Positions 48,360 to 58,859 of a DNA stretch of 64,000 nt are shown here, piece after piece (the first letter of the stretch is position 1; every line of letters begins with the position of its first letter). The translations under genes were made by a program, and so were the position numbers. The notes under the pieces are model-generated. The model was not told where the DNA came from and made no database searches. It saw nothing but the letters and a program-made list of their open reading frames with translations. The stretch is from Archegozetes longisetosus (Eukaryota; Arthropoda; Arachnida; Sarcoptiformes; Trhypochthoniidae). Where the stretch lies: NCBI GenBank assembly GCA_018873245.2, contig JAEMBT020000009.1, forward strand, positions 7,377,288 through 7,441,287, in the 5' to 3' direction.

Positions 48360-49150
48360 GTCATTTTACGAAAGCATGAATTGACGAACAAATAAAACAT
48401 TTATAAAATCATTGAAAATAAGAATAGATTGCGGCAATTGTGAGTAAATTAAATATGAAATACATGAAACTTTCAAAAAGAGATCGCGATTTAATTGCGT
48501 TCAACTCTATAAAGCATTGATTCTTTGGATCGAAAGTAAAAAACAATAAAGAGCACCTATTAATGCACAGATTTTAAGAACAAAAGCTAATTATTTTTCC
48601 AAAAAATGGATATTAATATCTTCAGTGCCAGTAATGGATATATTTCGCCTCTCGTTAAAAGAAATTTGATGTATGAAAAATGTGAAGAATCAGAATATGT
48701 TGATGAGAATTTTGTGACCAAATGGAAATGTAGTTTAAAAAACAAATATAGCTCTTATGAACCGAATTAATATATACAATATCGGCGAAACGGGAGTATA
48801 TTTTGGCAGTTGATTCACAATAAAACTTGTGGTTTGCCAGAGGAACCATCAGAAGTCGTAAACAAAACAAAGATAGGGTTATATTTCTAATGTTAGTGAG
48901 CTCAGACAACTCTGAAACGCTATTAGTAGTGATTGGAAAAGTTAAGATCTACACTGTTTCAGAGGTACTAAGAGTTTTTAGTTTCGGTAGTATTTACACG
49001 ATAAAACGCTTGGATAAAAATCGAGGCTTTTGAACAAGTAATGTTTAAGATGCGCAAAAGAATCAAACGATACAAAATTAACATTTTAATGAAGCTTGAT
49101 AATTGTTGCAGTCATTCATGTCTGATCTGATGAACGTAAAACTTGTGTTT
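48360..49150 (+). pseudogene. Decayed pogo/Tigger-type transposase
   Basis: Short pieces in several frames follow the order of a Tigger transposase. There is a CENP-B-like helix-turn-helix (ALILWIES, then APINAQILRTKANYFSKK and INIFSASNGYISPLVKRN). The DDE core starts YNIGETGVYFGS (usual DETG; the first Asp is changed to Gly), then KQNKDRVIFLMLVSSDNSET, VVIGKVKIY and the second-Asp box MKLDNCCSHS. Many stops and indels: a dead relic. Terminal repeats were not identified. Confidence 0.7.
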
Positions 49151-51784
49151 TCGCCCTCAAACACAACTTCTCGTCTGTGTATGATAAGAAATTTCATACA
49201 GGGAAAAAGCTTTATTTTACCATTGAATCATCGGATGAGAACGAAGATTAAGAAAGTTCTTCTATCATAAAGTATATTATACTATTGAAATCTACAGATT
49301 GTCCAAAATTAAACTAAACTCAAATTTTGAGTATATTATATATATCACTAGTATTCATAGGTTGATGATTACCGACAAAATATTAATTACAACTCTACCC
49401 AATGTTCTCTGAAATATTTTCGATTAAAGTAGGGAGAAATTCCCTAAATTAAGCGTTGTTTCAAGAGAAATATTATCTATATCAGCAGCTAATCTCTCAA
49501 GCGAGTGAGGTTTAAACTACTCTTGGTTCACTTTTACTGACAGATTTTCGATAGATCCAGAAAAACTGCTATTTGTGCGCTAAAATTCTAATATTTTTTG
49601 AAATATGGATTCCTTATATTTATATTTACATTCGATTAAATTAGAGTGAAAGTTTTTACGTGTATTTGAAGGATTTTGTGGGTTACTGGCATTTTTTTCA
49701 CTGCTGTTGTGGATGTGAAAAATTCCGAAAATGCACTTCTCTTTCTTAATATCAGTCAAAAAGTTTGTCAAAATGTGCGCTTAAAAACTAAACCAACCAG
49801 AATTGAACCAAATAAGGGATAGAACGAATAAATAATTTTATCATATTATTTTCATAAGTATTTTTCTAATAGTGAGTCATAAAATATGAAACTTATCTTT
49901 AAATCTCTATAAGTGTTATAATTTGTATCGAACTTTAACATAAGCAACTTAAATTCATAAGATAATTGAGAAAAGTTGAATGCAAAGTAAATCATTTATG
50001 AACTCTTTATCGGTAAAACGATTAATGCAAAGGTTCATTATTTTGTTTTACCATAAGTCAGACCTAAGCTAAAGTATATAAAAGTTTTCAAAATGTTGGT
50101 TGCGTAAATATTAAAGTGATCCCTAAGTATGTAAGGTGCGTAAAAGCCTTAACATATACATTTATGACTGATAGTACTCTCTAATAGGCCGAATAGAGGA
50201 GACGTCACCTTTAATAACTAACAAAAATGTTACTTTCTCAGAATTATTTTAATTTAGAAAACGGTACTTCTAAGTTTGAAACTTATTCAAGCTTTTTATA
50301 AAGGAAATCTTAAAGCTATAATATTAGATATTCTTTCAGTCACTACAATCATTAAGTTTAAATGATTTTATGTAAGCACATTTTAGTTGAAACAAATTAC
50401 AAGTAAATAGTTTGATCAAAGAAGATTATTGTCAGATTTGATTTTCGTTTAAGTTGAAATTAAATTGTAATAAGTGAAAGAATTGATAAGATTAGTTTCT
50501 AGGGTGACCAAGTACGGTTGCCAAATCTGCAGGGTTTGATCTCCGATTCCAGGTGGAAGAGTTGGTCTGCAGGAATACATTAGAGTTCCAGGTTTTATGC
50601 TTTTACTCAAGTTACCGTTAAAGAAATAGTCTTTGAATGAAAAAATGAAGTCTATAACTCTATTATAGATGCTTTATCATTAAAAGGAGACGAATATAAA
50701 GTATAGTCATTCAAAACTATCATTGAATTCGCTGATTATGCTTAAAAATTTTTGAATTATTAAGGCTTGTAAATCTAGCACTAGATATTCCTTAAATAAA
50801 TGAGCCATTAAAATTTAATACAATTTTTATCATTGGAGAATCATTTTCAAATCAAAAGGCCCCTATGATATGAAAATTCGAGAGAAGGGTTCGAGAAAAA
50901 CTGGCAACCGAATGACCAAGTCTTATAGAGCCCAAATCTGGACAAAAATGTCGAAGGGTTCCCCCTCTAAGATTTTCTTAATGTTTTAGATTTATTCACA
51001 GTTCACAATGAATGTAAAAAGCTACAAAATATCAATTGTGAATCAATTATAATCTTCCGTGACTGCAGCATTGAGTAGTTTGAGTTATCTCTGACATGAT
51101 TGTAAAGTTCTGAACAAGAATTAAATACGAGCAATTTCAATAGATTGAAATACGTTAACTTAGACTAAGTATACACTGAAATACTAATCATATAAAGTAC
51201 TTATGATAGAAATGTCTATTTACTCAGCACAAACTTTGACAAAATGCGTTCATATTGGGGTTCGCACTGGATTAGTTAACCTAAAATCTGGATTGTCCAA
51301 CTCAAATTTGGACGCTTGATCATCCTATTAGTACAAAACTACTGATACAAAAAAGACAAAGCTGGTTGCGAGACTCCTAAAAAGCGAAACACATTTCTTG
51401 TTTTAATAAGAATCGACTAAATGATACTAAATTCTAGAATTAGCTTTGAGTGTAACTGATAATGTTTCTGCAATATGTGAACTCTGTAATTACAAGTTTA
51501 CAATTAAATCTCAAGAATCAAATGTTATTAAGAATCATAATAATAAGCGTAGAGAACGAGTGAAAGCGAAAACAAAAGCATAACCATTGGTCGATTTTTT
51601 CTGAGAAAGTTCTTAAATTAGGATTTTCAGTTGTTACAAATGAAGTGACAAATCTTTCGTAATGTCATTCATGACAACAATTATTTATCATTGGATGGTC
51701 ATTTGAAACTGACTAAGAAAATATTACTTGATTCTAAAAGTACACGCTAAACCCATTGCGGACTATATCAAGTTATAGTTGAAA
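49151..51784. other. Intergenic, with a possible hAT remnant
   Basis: About 50499-50910 begins ctagggtgaccaagtacggt and has an inverted partner (tggcaaccgaatgaccaagt) near 50900. The interior shows a degraded motif similar to hAT C-termini (IIEFADYA at about 50730). No other feature seen. Confidence 0.35.
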
Positions 51785-52296
51785 ATGTATTGGTTCTTCA
51801 TTACAATAGCAATTGTAATCAATAAAATGAGAGAAATGGATCCGAAACCATACAACATATCAGAAGCTTCAAATAAAGGTAATCTCAAACACTTTTAGTT
51901 ACATTTCTTGGTAATAATTATAGTATAAATAATTTTGTGCTTGATCTGTATGAGCAAATTAACGAAACATAAGATGAGATTGCAGCCAAAATTGTGAAAA
52001 TCTTAAAGATTATAACCTTGATTTATCAAGTTTAGTTTTACACTCAGTTGACAATGCAGGAGCTAATTATGAAATATTTCATTCACTTTTCATTAGCTGG
52101 TAAAAAATGTTTCGATACAATTAAGGCCAACTGCAATTGTCATATTTTACACGATACAGAAGAACATGCATTAGATTTACCTTATGATACTAAAAGCTTA
52201 GTAGCAAACGTTTACAACTTCATTAGAATTTTCATCTACCGAGAAAGTGAAAAATTGAAAGAGTGTTACGATTTTGTTGATAGTGAATATTTCTAA
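51785..52296 (+). CDS. Putative small secreted cysteine-containing protein, two exons
   Basis: Exon 1 (51785-51878) encodes a signal peptide (MYWFFITIAIVINKMREM). After a 100-nt intron, exon 2 (from about 51979) continues in phase with DCSQNCENLKDYNLDLSSLV and HSVDNAGANYEIFHSL. It then shifts frame by one base in a T-run near 52091 and runs to 52296 with LAGKKCFDTIKANCNCHIL, ESEKLKECYDF and SEYF. The mature part of about 130 residues has six cysteines, suggesting a disulphide-bonded secreted protein. I do not recognise the family and infer no function. The stop lies at the very edge of a foldback element. The frame break may be an error or a third exon. Confidence 0.45.
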
Positions 52297-54524
52297 GCTA
52301 TTTCTTAAAATGTACTTTACTCAGGCAAACTTTTGAATGTATAACTCAATACGAGAAAATTTAATACCTGTGTGAGTGCTATCCACAGCTAACCCTTTAG
52401 GCCCCTTACGCCTAAGATTAAACAATATTTGATAAAACAGTTTTATCTTCGAAATTTGATTCTATTTAACTTTGAAGTCATACTATTCTATCAAATTTAA
52501 ATGGCGTGAAAATCTTATTCAATCAACCAATTTAAAAGCATTTAATGTTAGCTTTCTTAGCCGCCCAGTGATTAGCGTACTGACCATTGATAGAATAGAT
52601 TCAAGTTCGTGTACACTATTGACAATTTTTTTTATCTTTAATATAAAAATATTTTTACTCCAATTATTTCATTTGAAAGTTTGCCTTACTATGCTTTTAC
52701 CCGAATAATGTTACAATTTACGCTCGTACTTCAGTTGAGATGAGATAAAAAACGAGAGCAATAATTTATAAATTCAAGATAGAGTCAGCTTTTATTTTTA
52801 TTGACTATTCTCATTTCAACTTAACTAAAGTATGAGCGTGATTTGTAAATAGACTGACCACCTCGATCCGGGCCACTTGCGTGAGATTTTGATACAAAGG
52901 GGGAGAGTAAGCGATTTTTTCAATGAAATTTCAGAGATCAATAAATTCTACACTTAGGTTACATAAAAAATTTTACCACTGAGAATTACATCAATTACTA
53001 GCGAATAATTGACTGTATTTGAAAGTATATTTTTATCAGATTTTGCAGCTTTTAATATCGCCTCATTCTTCGAAACGTAATCAGCGAACTCAATGCATGA
53101 CGTTTGAAAGTTAGACTTTATGTAGATCTATGCTCTGACCAAATCAATACTCATTAGACTTCTCTCGTTATCCTATAATTTCTTCATTAGACTAAGTAAT
53201 CTTCGACGAAATCATTAGCTATCGGAACACAAAAAACTGATTCAACAATTTTTGTTAGATTTGGCAAAGAATTGATCTTTAAAAGTTTGACTCAAAGCTT
53301 ACCATTATTCAGAACTTTATCTTCATCACTAGTCGAAGCGAAAGCCAAATCGAAGAGTGATATATCATTGAATAGCTTGTCCTCATCTATAGATACTTTA
53401 ATGAATTCAAGATATCGCGTATTTCATTAATTTTAGGTTCATTCTTGAAACTAAGATATGAAAAATTCTTAAAATTCGTGTCTTCCTGGAATCAAAGAAT
53501 TGATCAAAGTATTCAAGCGTACGTCCATATGCTTCGACAGCCAGTGTTAAAGTTTTTTGTCTCTCATTCGAACCAATCCACCTTAAATACTCGGCTACTT
53601 CAACATAAAAGCTTGTGCTTAATTCTCTTTTATTATTGAACGCATCTCAATAATTATTTGGTACAAATGAGTCGCATTGATTGACTTGCCTTGTAATTTG
53701 AGAAGATATTCATTGAAGAATTTCATAAAGTGATGACGAAAGAACAGAAAAACTTCAGTTAAAGCTTTAAGATGTTTTGTTTGTAATTACAACTTTACAT
53801 TTATTAAACTTTTACGCGTACACCTTTGAAGTAAAGCTTCATATTCACTTATTACGATCTTAAAAATAACACGAAAGTATTTTGTTTTACAGTTTATCAC
53901 TTAGTATTTTAAAGGTTTTATGTAATTTTATGATATAAATCGAAATTATTCGTTCTGAATTAGTTTCTAACATACATTTTAAAATTTCAATAGTTTTTTT
54001 TAAATGCGTGAGACTCTCGCCTCACGCAAGTAACCGACGCAGGAGATGTGAGTCAGACCCCTCGATGCGTGAGAGGTGGTCAACCTGTTTGTAACAATGT
54101 TCGAGTAAAAACACAGTAAAGCAAATTTTAAAGTGAAAAATTGAAGGGAAACGTTTTGATATTAAAAATAAAAGAAAAAAATTGTCAATAGTGTACGCAA
54201 ACCTGAGCCTAATCTATCAAAGGTCAGTACACTAACCACTAGGCTACCAAGAAAGTTAAACATTAAATTCCTTTAAATTAAGTGATTGAATAGGATTTTC
54301 ATGCCATTTATATTCGATAAAATAATATGTTTTCAAAGTTAAGTAGAACCAAAACTCAAAGATAAATCTGTTCTATTAAAGATTGTTTAATCTTGGGTGT
54401 GAGAGGTCTAAGGGGGGTCATTTGTGGATAGAACTCACACATAGGTGTTGAGTTTTCTGGTTTTAAGTTATACATTTAAGGGTCTGCCTAAGTAAAGTAC
54501 ATTTAAAAGAAAAGCTTAGATTTA
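52291..54524. mobile_element. Foldback element with tRNA-like arm segments, split by a hAT insertion
   Basis: The left arm (52291 to about 52745) and right arm (about 52790-52849 plus 54096-54524) are inverted copies at roughly 75% identity, starting tctaagct and ending agcttaga. Each arm has a tRNA-like block related to the 25.3-26.1 kb foldback: 'gtactgaccattgatagaa ... gttcg(t/c)gtacactattgac' (left at about 52576-52625). The homologous core reaches outward to 'taa(g)gattaaaca'; beyond it the two foldbacks differ. Without the hAT the element would be about 990 bp. Confidence 0.7.
52850..54087 (-). mobile_element. hAT transposon inserted in the foldback arm
   Basis: The ends read tagactgaccacctc and, inverted, caggttgaccacctc (12 of 15 match). 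The flanks tttgtaaa (52842-52849) and tttgtaac (54088-54095) form an 8-bp duplication with one change, the hAT hallmark. Removing it rejoins the foldback right arm exactly. Inside, on the minus strand (about 53420-52970), are broken pieces of a hAT C-terminal dimerisation region: LPNLTKIVESVFCVPIANDF, RSLMSIDLV, YIKSNFQTSCIEFADYVSK and EAILKAAKS. The transposase is not functional as written. Confidence 0.75.
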
Positions 54525-54659
54525 AATCTTCAACATGTTTCAAAAAGTCTTGACGCTATTCAGAGTATTGGGTCGCTTGATTAAGAATTGATAGTCTGTC
54601 AAAACATTTTATGAGTAAAGAAAGTCTCAAAGCTACCATAACTCTTATCAAAGATCAAA

Positions 54660-56035
54660 TTAATGAATTGCATGATTCGAATGATCTACATTATGACTCA
54701 TAAGAATGTTAGTAGCAGTAAAAACCATATCTGAATTTATATTCATGAAGATCAATTGTTTTTAAAGCATCATTTACTTTTTGGTATCAACGGACTTAGA
54801 GATAATACAAATTTTTGTGTCAAAGTGTTAGCACTGGTTTTGATCCCAATAGTGACTGAATATTGATAAACATTATTTTATTACAGTCAAGATTAAACAA
54901 TTGAACACTGAACAAATACCATTTGAATTGCTAAATTATCTTGTAATGGTAAATCATGAGTTCATAGTTGTACTGTCAGAATGATCGGCAGCAATCGATT
55001 GCGAATGAACCAATGAGTGATGTCGAGTTAAATGGCCAGCAATCACGGTGCTGTCCGTAAGCAGCGATTGACGGCGCATTGATCGGCAGACGGAGCGTAT
55101 CGTAGCAGATTGTGCCAAACCAGAAGTGAACAGCAACAATTACATCAAACAAAGTTTAACAAGAAAGAAACCATTTGATGTAATTGCGAAGACCGACTAT
55201 TATTGAATGCAACAGACAAATATGCTGAATGTGGAAGTATCAAACTGTCTTAAACCTCTGGTGTAAGATCATATTGCCTGACAAATCGAAATCAAGCCAA
55301 TTAATTGATTCGATTTGCTTGTCTTTACTTGCAATTACATCAAATGGATTTCTTTCTTGTTAAACTTTGTTTGATTGTAGACTCACTGCAGTTGATATTC
55401 ACTGAATTTGACACTTTAACTTGTTTGGCATCATTTCCTGGTTTTTATTGACAATCTATACGATTCTATCATCGGTCTGCTTAGTTGTGCGCCGTCTCCG
55501 ATCACTTCTGAACAAGTTACGGACAGCGCCGTATTCGTCGATCTTTTAGACTACATTTGTAACTCCGACATCACTTCATTTGGTTCGATTCGCAATCCAT
55601 TGATATGATCCCCCTTTTCTCGATCTATACATTTCTAGACGTATAACTTCTATGAACTCATGAGTTTAGCCATTATTTAAGATAATTTTAGCCCAATTCA
55701 ATTAAATCTTAATTATTTGTTCAGTGTTCAATTGTTATAATCTTGACTTGTAATTAAAATAATTGTTTATCAATTATTCAGTCACTCTAATTGGGATCAA
55801 AACCAGTGCTAACTCACTTATGACACAAAGTTTTGTATTATCTCTAACTAAGTCAAAAGTGCGTCATTACTCGATAATTTGATACCAAAAGAAATTAAAA
55901 TGATTAAGCTTTATTTTAAAACAAAATTTGTAGAAAAATAATTGATCTTCGCATAGTTATATAAATTCAAAGATATGAAACAGTTTTTTACTGCTACTAA
56001 CATTCTTGAGTCATAATGTAATTATTAGGGAATGT
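54660..56035. repeat. 1.4-kb degenerate palindrome with nested inner inverted repeat
   Basis: Sequence from about 54680 inward (actcataagaatgttagtag) mirrors sequence ending near 56015 (ctactaacattcttgagtca). The arms of about 600 bp are alike at roughly 70%, with many indels. At the inner ends is a better-preserved 45-bp unit (about 55140-55186 and about 55331-55378), each unit ending in attacatcaaa/tttgatgtaat inverted copies. It could be an old foldback with a younger MITE pair or a Tc-like palindrome. No gene or target duplication was found. Confidence 0.6.
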
Positions 56036-57277
56036 TTTATCTATTTTGCCAAGAAATGGGTAGAGTTTCTCCCAAACAATGATTATCCGATACAATTGAA
56101 AATAGTCTCAAAAGTTTTTGCTATTTCAACGAGTATTGTATTATAAAAAAACATTTCAGTATCATGAAGAAAGCTTGTAAATATGACAGAAGTAATATGC
56201 GTACATCTGTTATTGAAGCAGAAATCAATTACGAGTTTCAGTGAGTTTTATGACTTTGTTAAATATAATTTTTCTTATAAATCAACTCGAATTTTTACAA
56301 ATTTTCATACTAGATAATAAAATTTTTTACGCTTACCCAATATAGATGAAATTTAAAAACTTCTCAGAAGACGCCAAACTTTTGCAATCTTGAAAATTTT
56401 AAACTTTTGAAAACTTGATAACATTTGACAACTTGCAAATACTTGCGAGTAATCTTGAATTAAGCTTTTGCACTCTATTTATTGTTTTCTCAATGTCATA
56501 AAACTATATAAATCTATTTTCCTATCTCAGTGTAATTTTTCAGTGTCATCATGCAGACACATGATATGAGGAGGGAGTTAAACTTAAGAATCTGAATAAT
56601 TTATAAAGTTTGTTATCTTAAGGGGAAAAATACTTTGAAAATTCTATATAATATTTTTTACAAATATGAATTCATAAAATTTAATCTATCAGGTTGCTCA
56701 AACTATCAGAAGCTACAAAAATTTTAGCCAATCAATCAGAGCTGAAAATACGATTATTTCATTTAACGAACCAATAAGCATAAAATGCAATTTAAAATAA
56801 CACTTATGAAATCTACAGTTAAACTCCTATCAAATACATCAATACCAGGAAAATTTCTTAACATTTATTCAATATGAATTTTAAAGTAATGACGTTTGCC
56901 ATTTTAATTCATGATTACTCAACTTTATACGTGCAGATTAAAAATTTAATTGAAAAATGAAAGGCGTTTCCGTATATTCCTGTTCTGATTACTGTCATTG
57001 AAATAAATCTTGAAATTACCTAATGAAAATTGAGGTAAAATTGAGTAATTATGAATAATAATTTAAAATAACTATCATATAATTTTAATTCTAAACTGAA
57101 ACACGAGACAAATACCTACTTAGAGCTATAGACACTTTTCGCTTTATTTGTGTTAAAAATCTAAGAATCTTAAAACTGATTAATTGAATTTTTCCATAGC
57201 CTAAAGTTGCTCAAAAGTATCTAAACAGAAAATATCATTAGGTTTTTCATTCTTTTATCAGACCATATTTTGAACTT
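56036..57277. other. Intergenic, upstream of the bHLH gene
   Basis: AT-rich, no repeat or gene that I can support. Confidence 0.35.
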
Positions 57278-57292
57278 GTGACCGAACTCCAT

Positions 57293-58034
57293 ATGGATGA
57301 CTTCACTAACAACTCGTATCATTTTGATCATACTTTGATCAATGAGACTGATTTCCACTTATTTGATCAACTTTATAGCAATCAGGATTCTGGTGAACAA
57401 ACTACTTTTTATATTAATTATAATGATAATAACGATAAAAACTATCAGCGAATTGTTAGTACTCAGACAGATAGTGCATTACAGGACACGAACCAAACAA
57501 ACTATTATCTTAATAAGAATTCAACTTTAAATGCGAGTCATTTGTTATGTCAGCCGATGTCAAGTGAATCAACGGAAACGACAGAAACTCATGAACGAAG
57601 TGGTTGTGAAATGAACGAACTGTTTTCAGCCAGTACTGAAACTTCTCATCGTTTCATAAATAAGATGTCAGAAGAACCAAAGTCAAACTTAAGTAAAAAG
57701 AAACTTAAGAGAAAGAAGATGGAAAGGAAATTGACTGAATGTAAAAATTATTGCTTATGTTCGAGAAAGTTAGCGTTACGCGGCTGAAAACAAGTATAGG
57801 TCATCGATTAATCAACAGATAAATAAACTGAAGACATTAATGGCAGGACCTAACGTTAACTGGAAAAAGTCAACCGTTTTAGAAACAGCGGCTCAATATG
57901 TGGAACATCTAAAGAGAGTAAATTCCAATTTAGTTGAAGAAAATTTACAGCTCAAACTTAAATTGAGTCCGTACTCATCAGTCACTCCATCACCGATCAA
58001 TACTGCTTACATAATAAATCATTCCTTTAACTAA
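57293..58034 (+). CDS. bHLH-leucine zipper transcription factor, SREBP-like, one frameshift
   Basis: ATG at 57293 opens an acidic, Asn/Thr-rich N-terminal region of about 130 residues (MDDFTNNSYHFDHTLINE), then a Lys/Arg-rich stretch (KKKLKRKKMERK). After a one-base shift near 57776 it continues AAENKYRSSINQQINKLKTL (basic region and helix 1), GPNVNWKKSTVLETAAQYVE (loop, helix 2) and LKRVNSNLVEENLQLKLKL (zipper). The Tyr in ENKYRSSIN is diagnostic of SREBP proteins, which bind sterol-response elements and activate lipid-synthesis genes. Unlike SREBP, the protein ends about 20 residues after the zipper, with no membrane hairpin or regulatory domain, so it would be constitutively nuclear. The frame break could be an error, a tiny intron, or decay. 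Confidence 0.6.
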
Positions 58035-58135
58035 GAGTGGCGTTCGATTGTAAAATTCAACGATTATTTATTGATGTATATGAGTTATTTTTCTTTTCAG
58101 ACTTAAGACAGAATAACATGTTTTACTTATAAACT

Positions 58136-58141
58136 AATAAA
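58136..58141 (+). terminator. Poly(A) signal of the bHLH gene
   Basis: AATAAA about 100 nt after the stop at 58034. Confidence 0.5.
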
Positions 58142-58219
58142 ATACTTTTGTTATTTTCAAAAACTAAATAAAACTTTGATTTTAACTTGATTTAGTTATT
58201 GATGAACTTATTTTATTAA

Positions 58220-58855
58220 CGTATAAGTGCGTTTTATGTACGCGCGTATTTAAGGTGAAACTACTCTATTTTTTGGCGCGAAGTTCACCTTAAATACGTG
58301 CGTATTTAAGCCTCATAAAGTGAGGTCAGCTCCAAAAGTCAATTTCACTTTAAAAGCACTTTTCATGACACATTATTAGCACGTTTTAAGCACAAAGTAA
58401 GTGACCTTTAACTTGTAATTAGAAGTCAATACACAAATTAGTCAGTAAGTAGTCATTAAAATGGATCAAAATATTTATAATAATCTGAACAACGGCTCAA
58501 ATATTATCAATGAAACTCAAATAATATCAGATCTAAGTAAGTAAAGCTAATTTTAAGTTACATGTTTACATATATTTAATATTTTTTTACACAACAAAGC
58601 GAACAAATAAGTTTAATAAAACTTAACATCTAATTATCGACCATTAAGTTAAAATAAATTCAATTAAAATCCTTATTTCTCAAAATAGCATAAAGTGCCT
58701 CAAAGTAACACAAAAAATTGTCATCTAGTGCGTATTTAAAGCGAATTTATTAGTGTTTCACTTTAAATACGTGCGTGTTTAAGACCATTTTTTGTGGTCC
58801 ATAAAAAAGTCCAGTTTCATTTTAAATACGCGCGTATTCAAAGCGCACTTATACG
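58220..58855. mobile_element. TTAA-flanked element with four internal acgcgcgt-type palindromes
   Basis: TTAA at 58216-58219 and 58856-58859 flanks inverted ends cgtataagtgcg. Near each end are two copies of a palindromic motif, aaatacg(c/t)gcgtattt (about 58238, 58285, 58768, 58828), in inverted order. In the middle is a short exon-like frame from an ATG at 58461 (MDQNIYNNLNNGSNIINETQ) ending at a good donor (a/gtaagt, about 58537). This suggests a deletion derivative of a larger TTAA-targeting transposon (piggyBac or Kolobok type). Confidence 0.65.
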
Positions 58856-58859
58856 TTAA

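Noticed and set aside
54954..55139. Ser-rich minus-strand frame in the large palindrome
   Set aside because: It lies in a repeat arm and is not kept open in the opposite arm.
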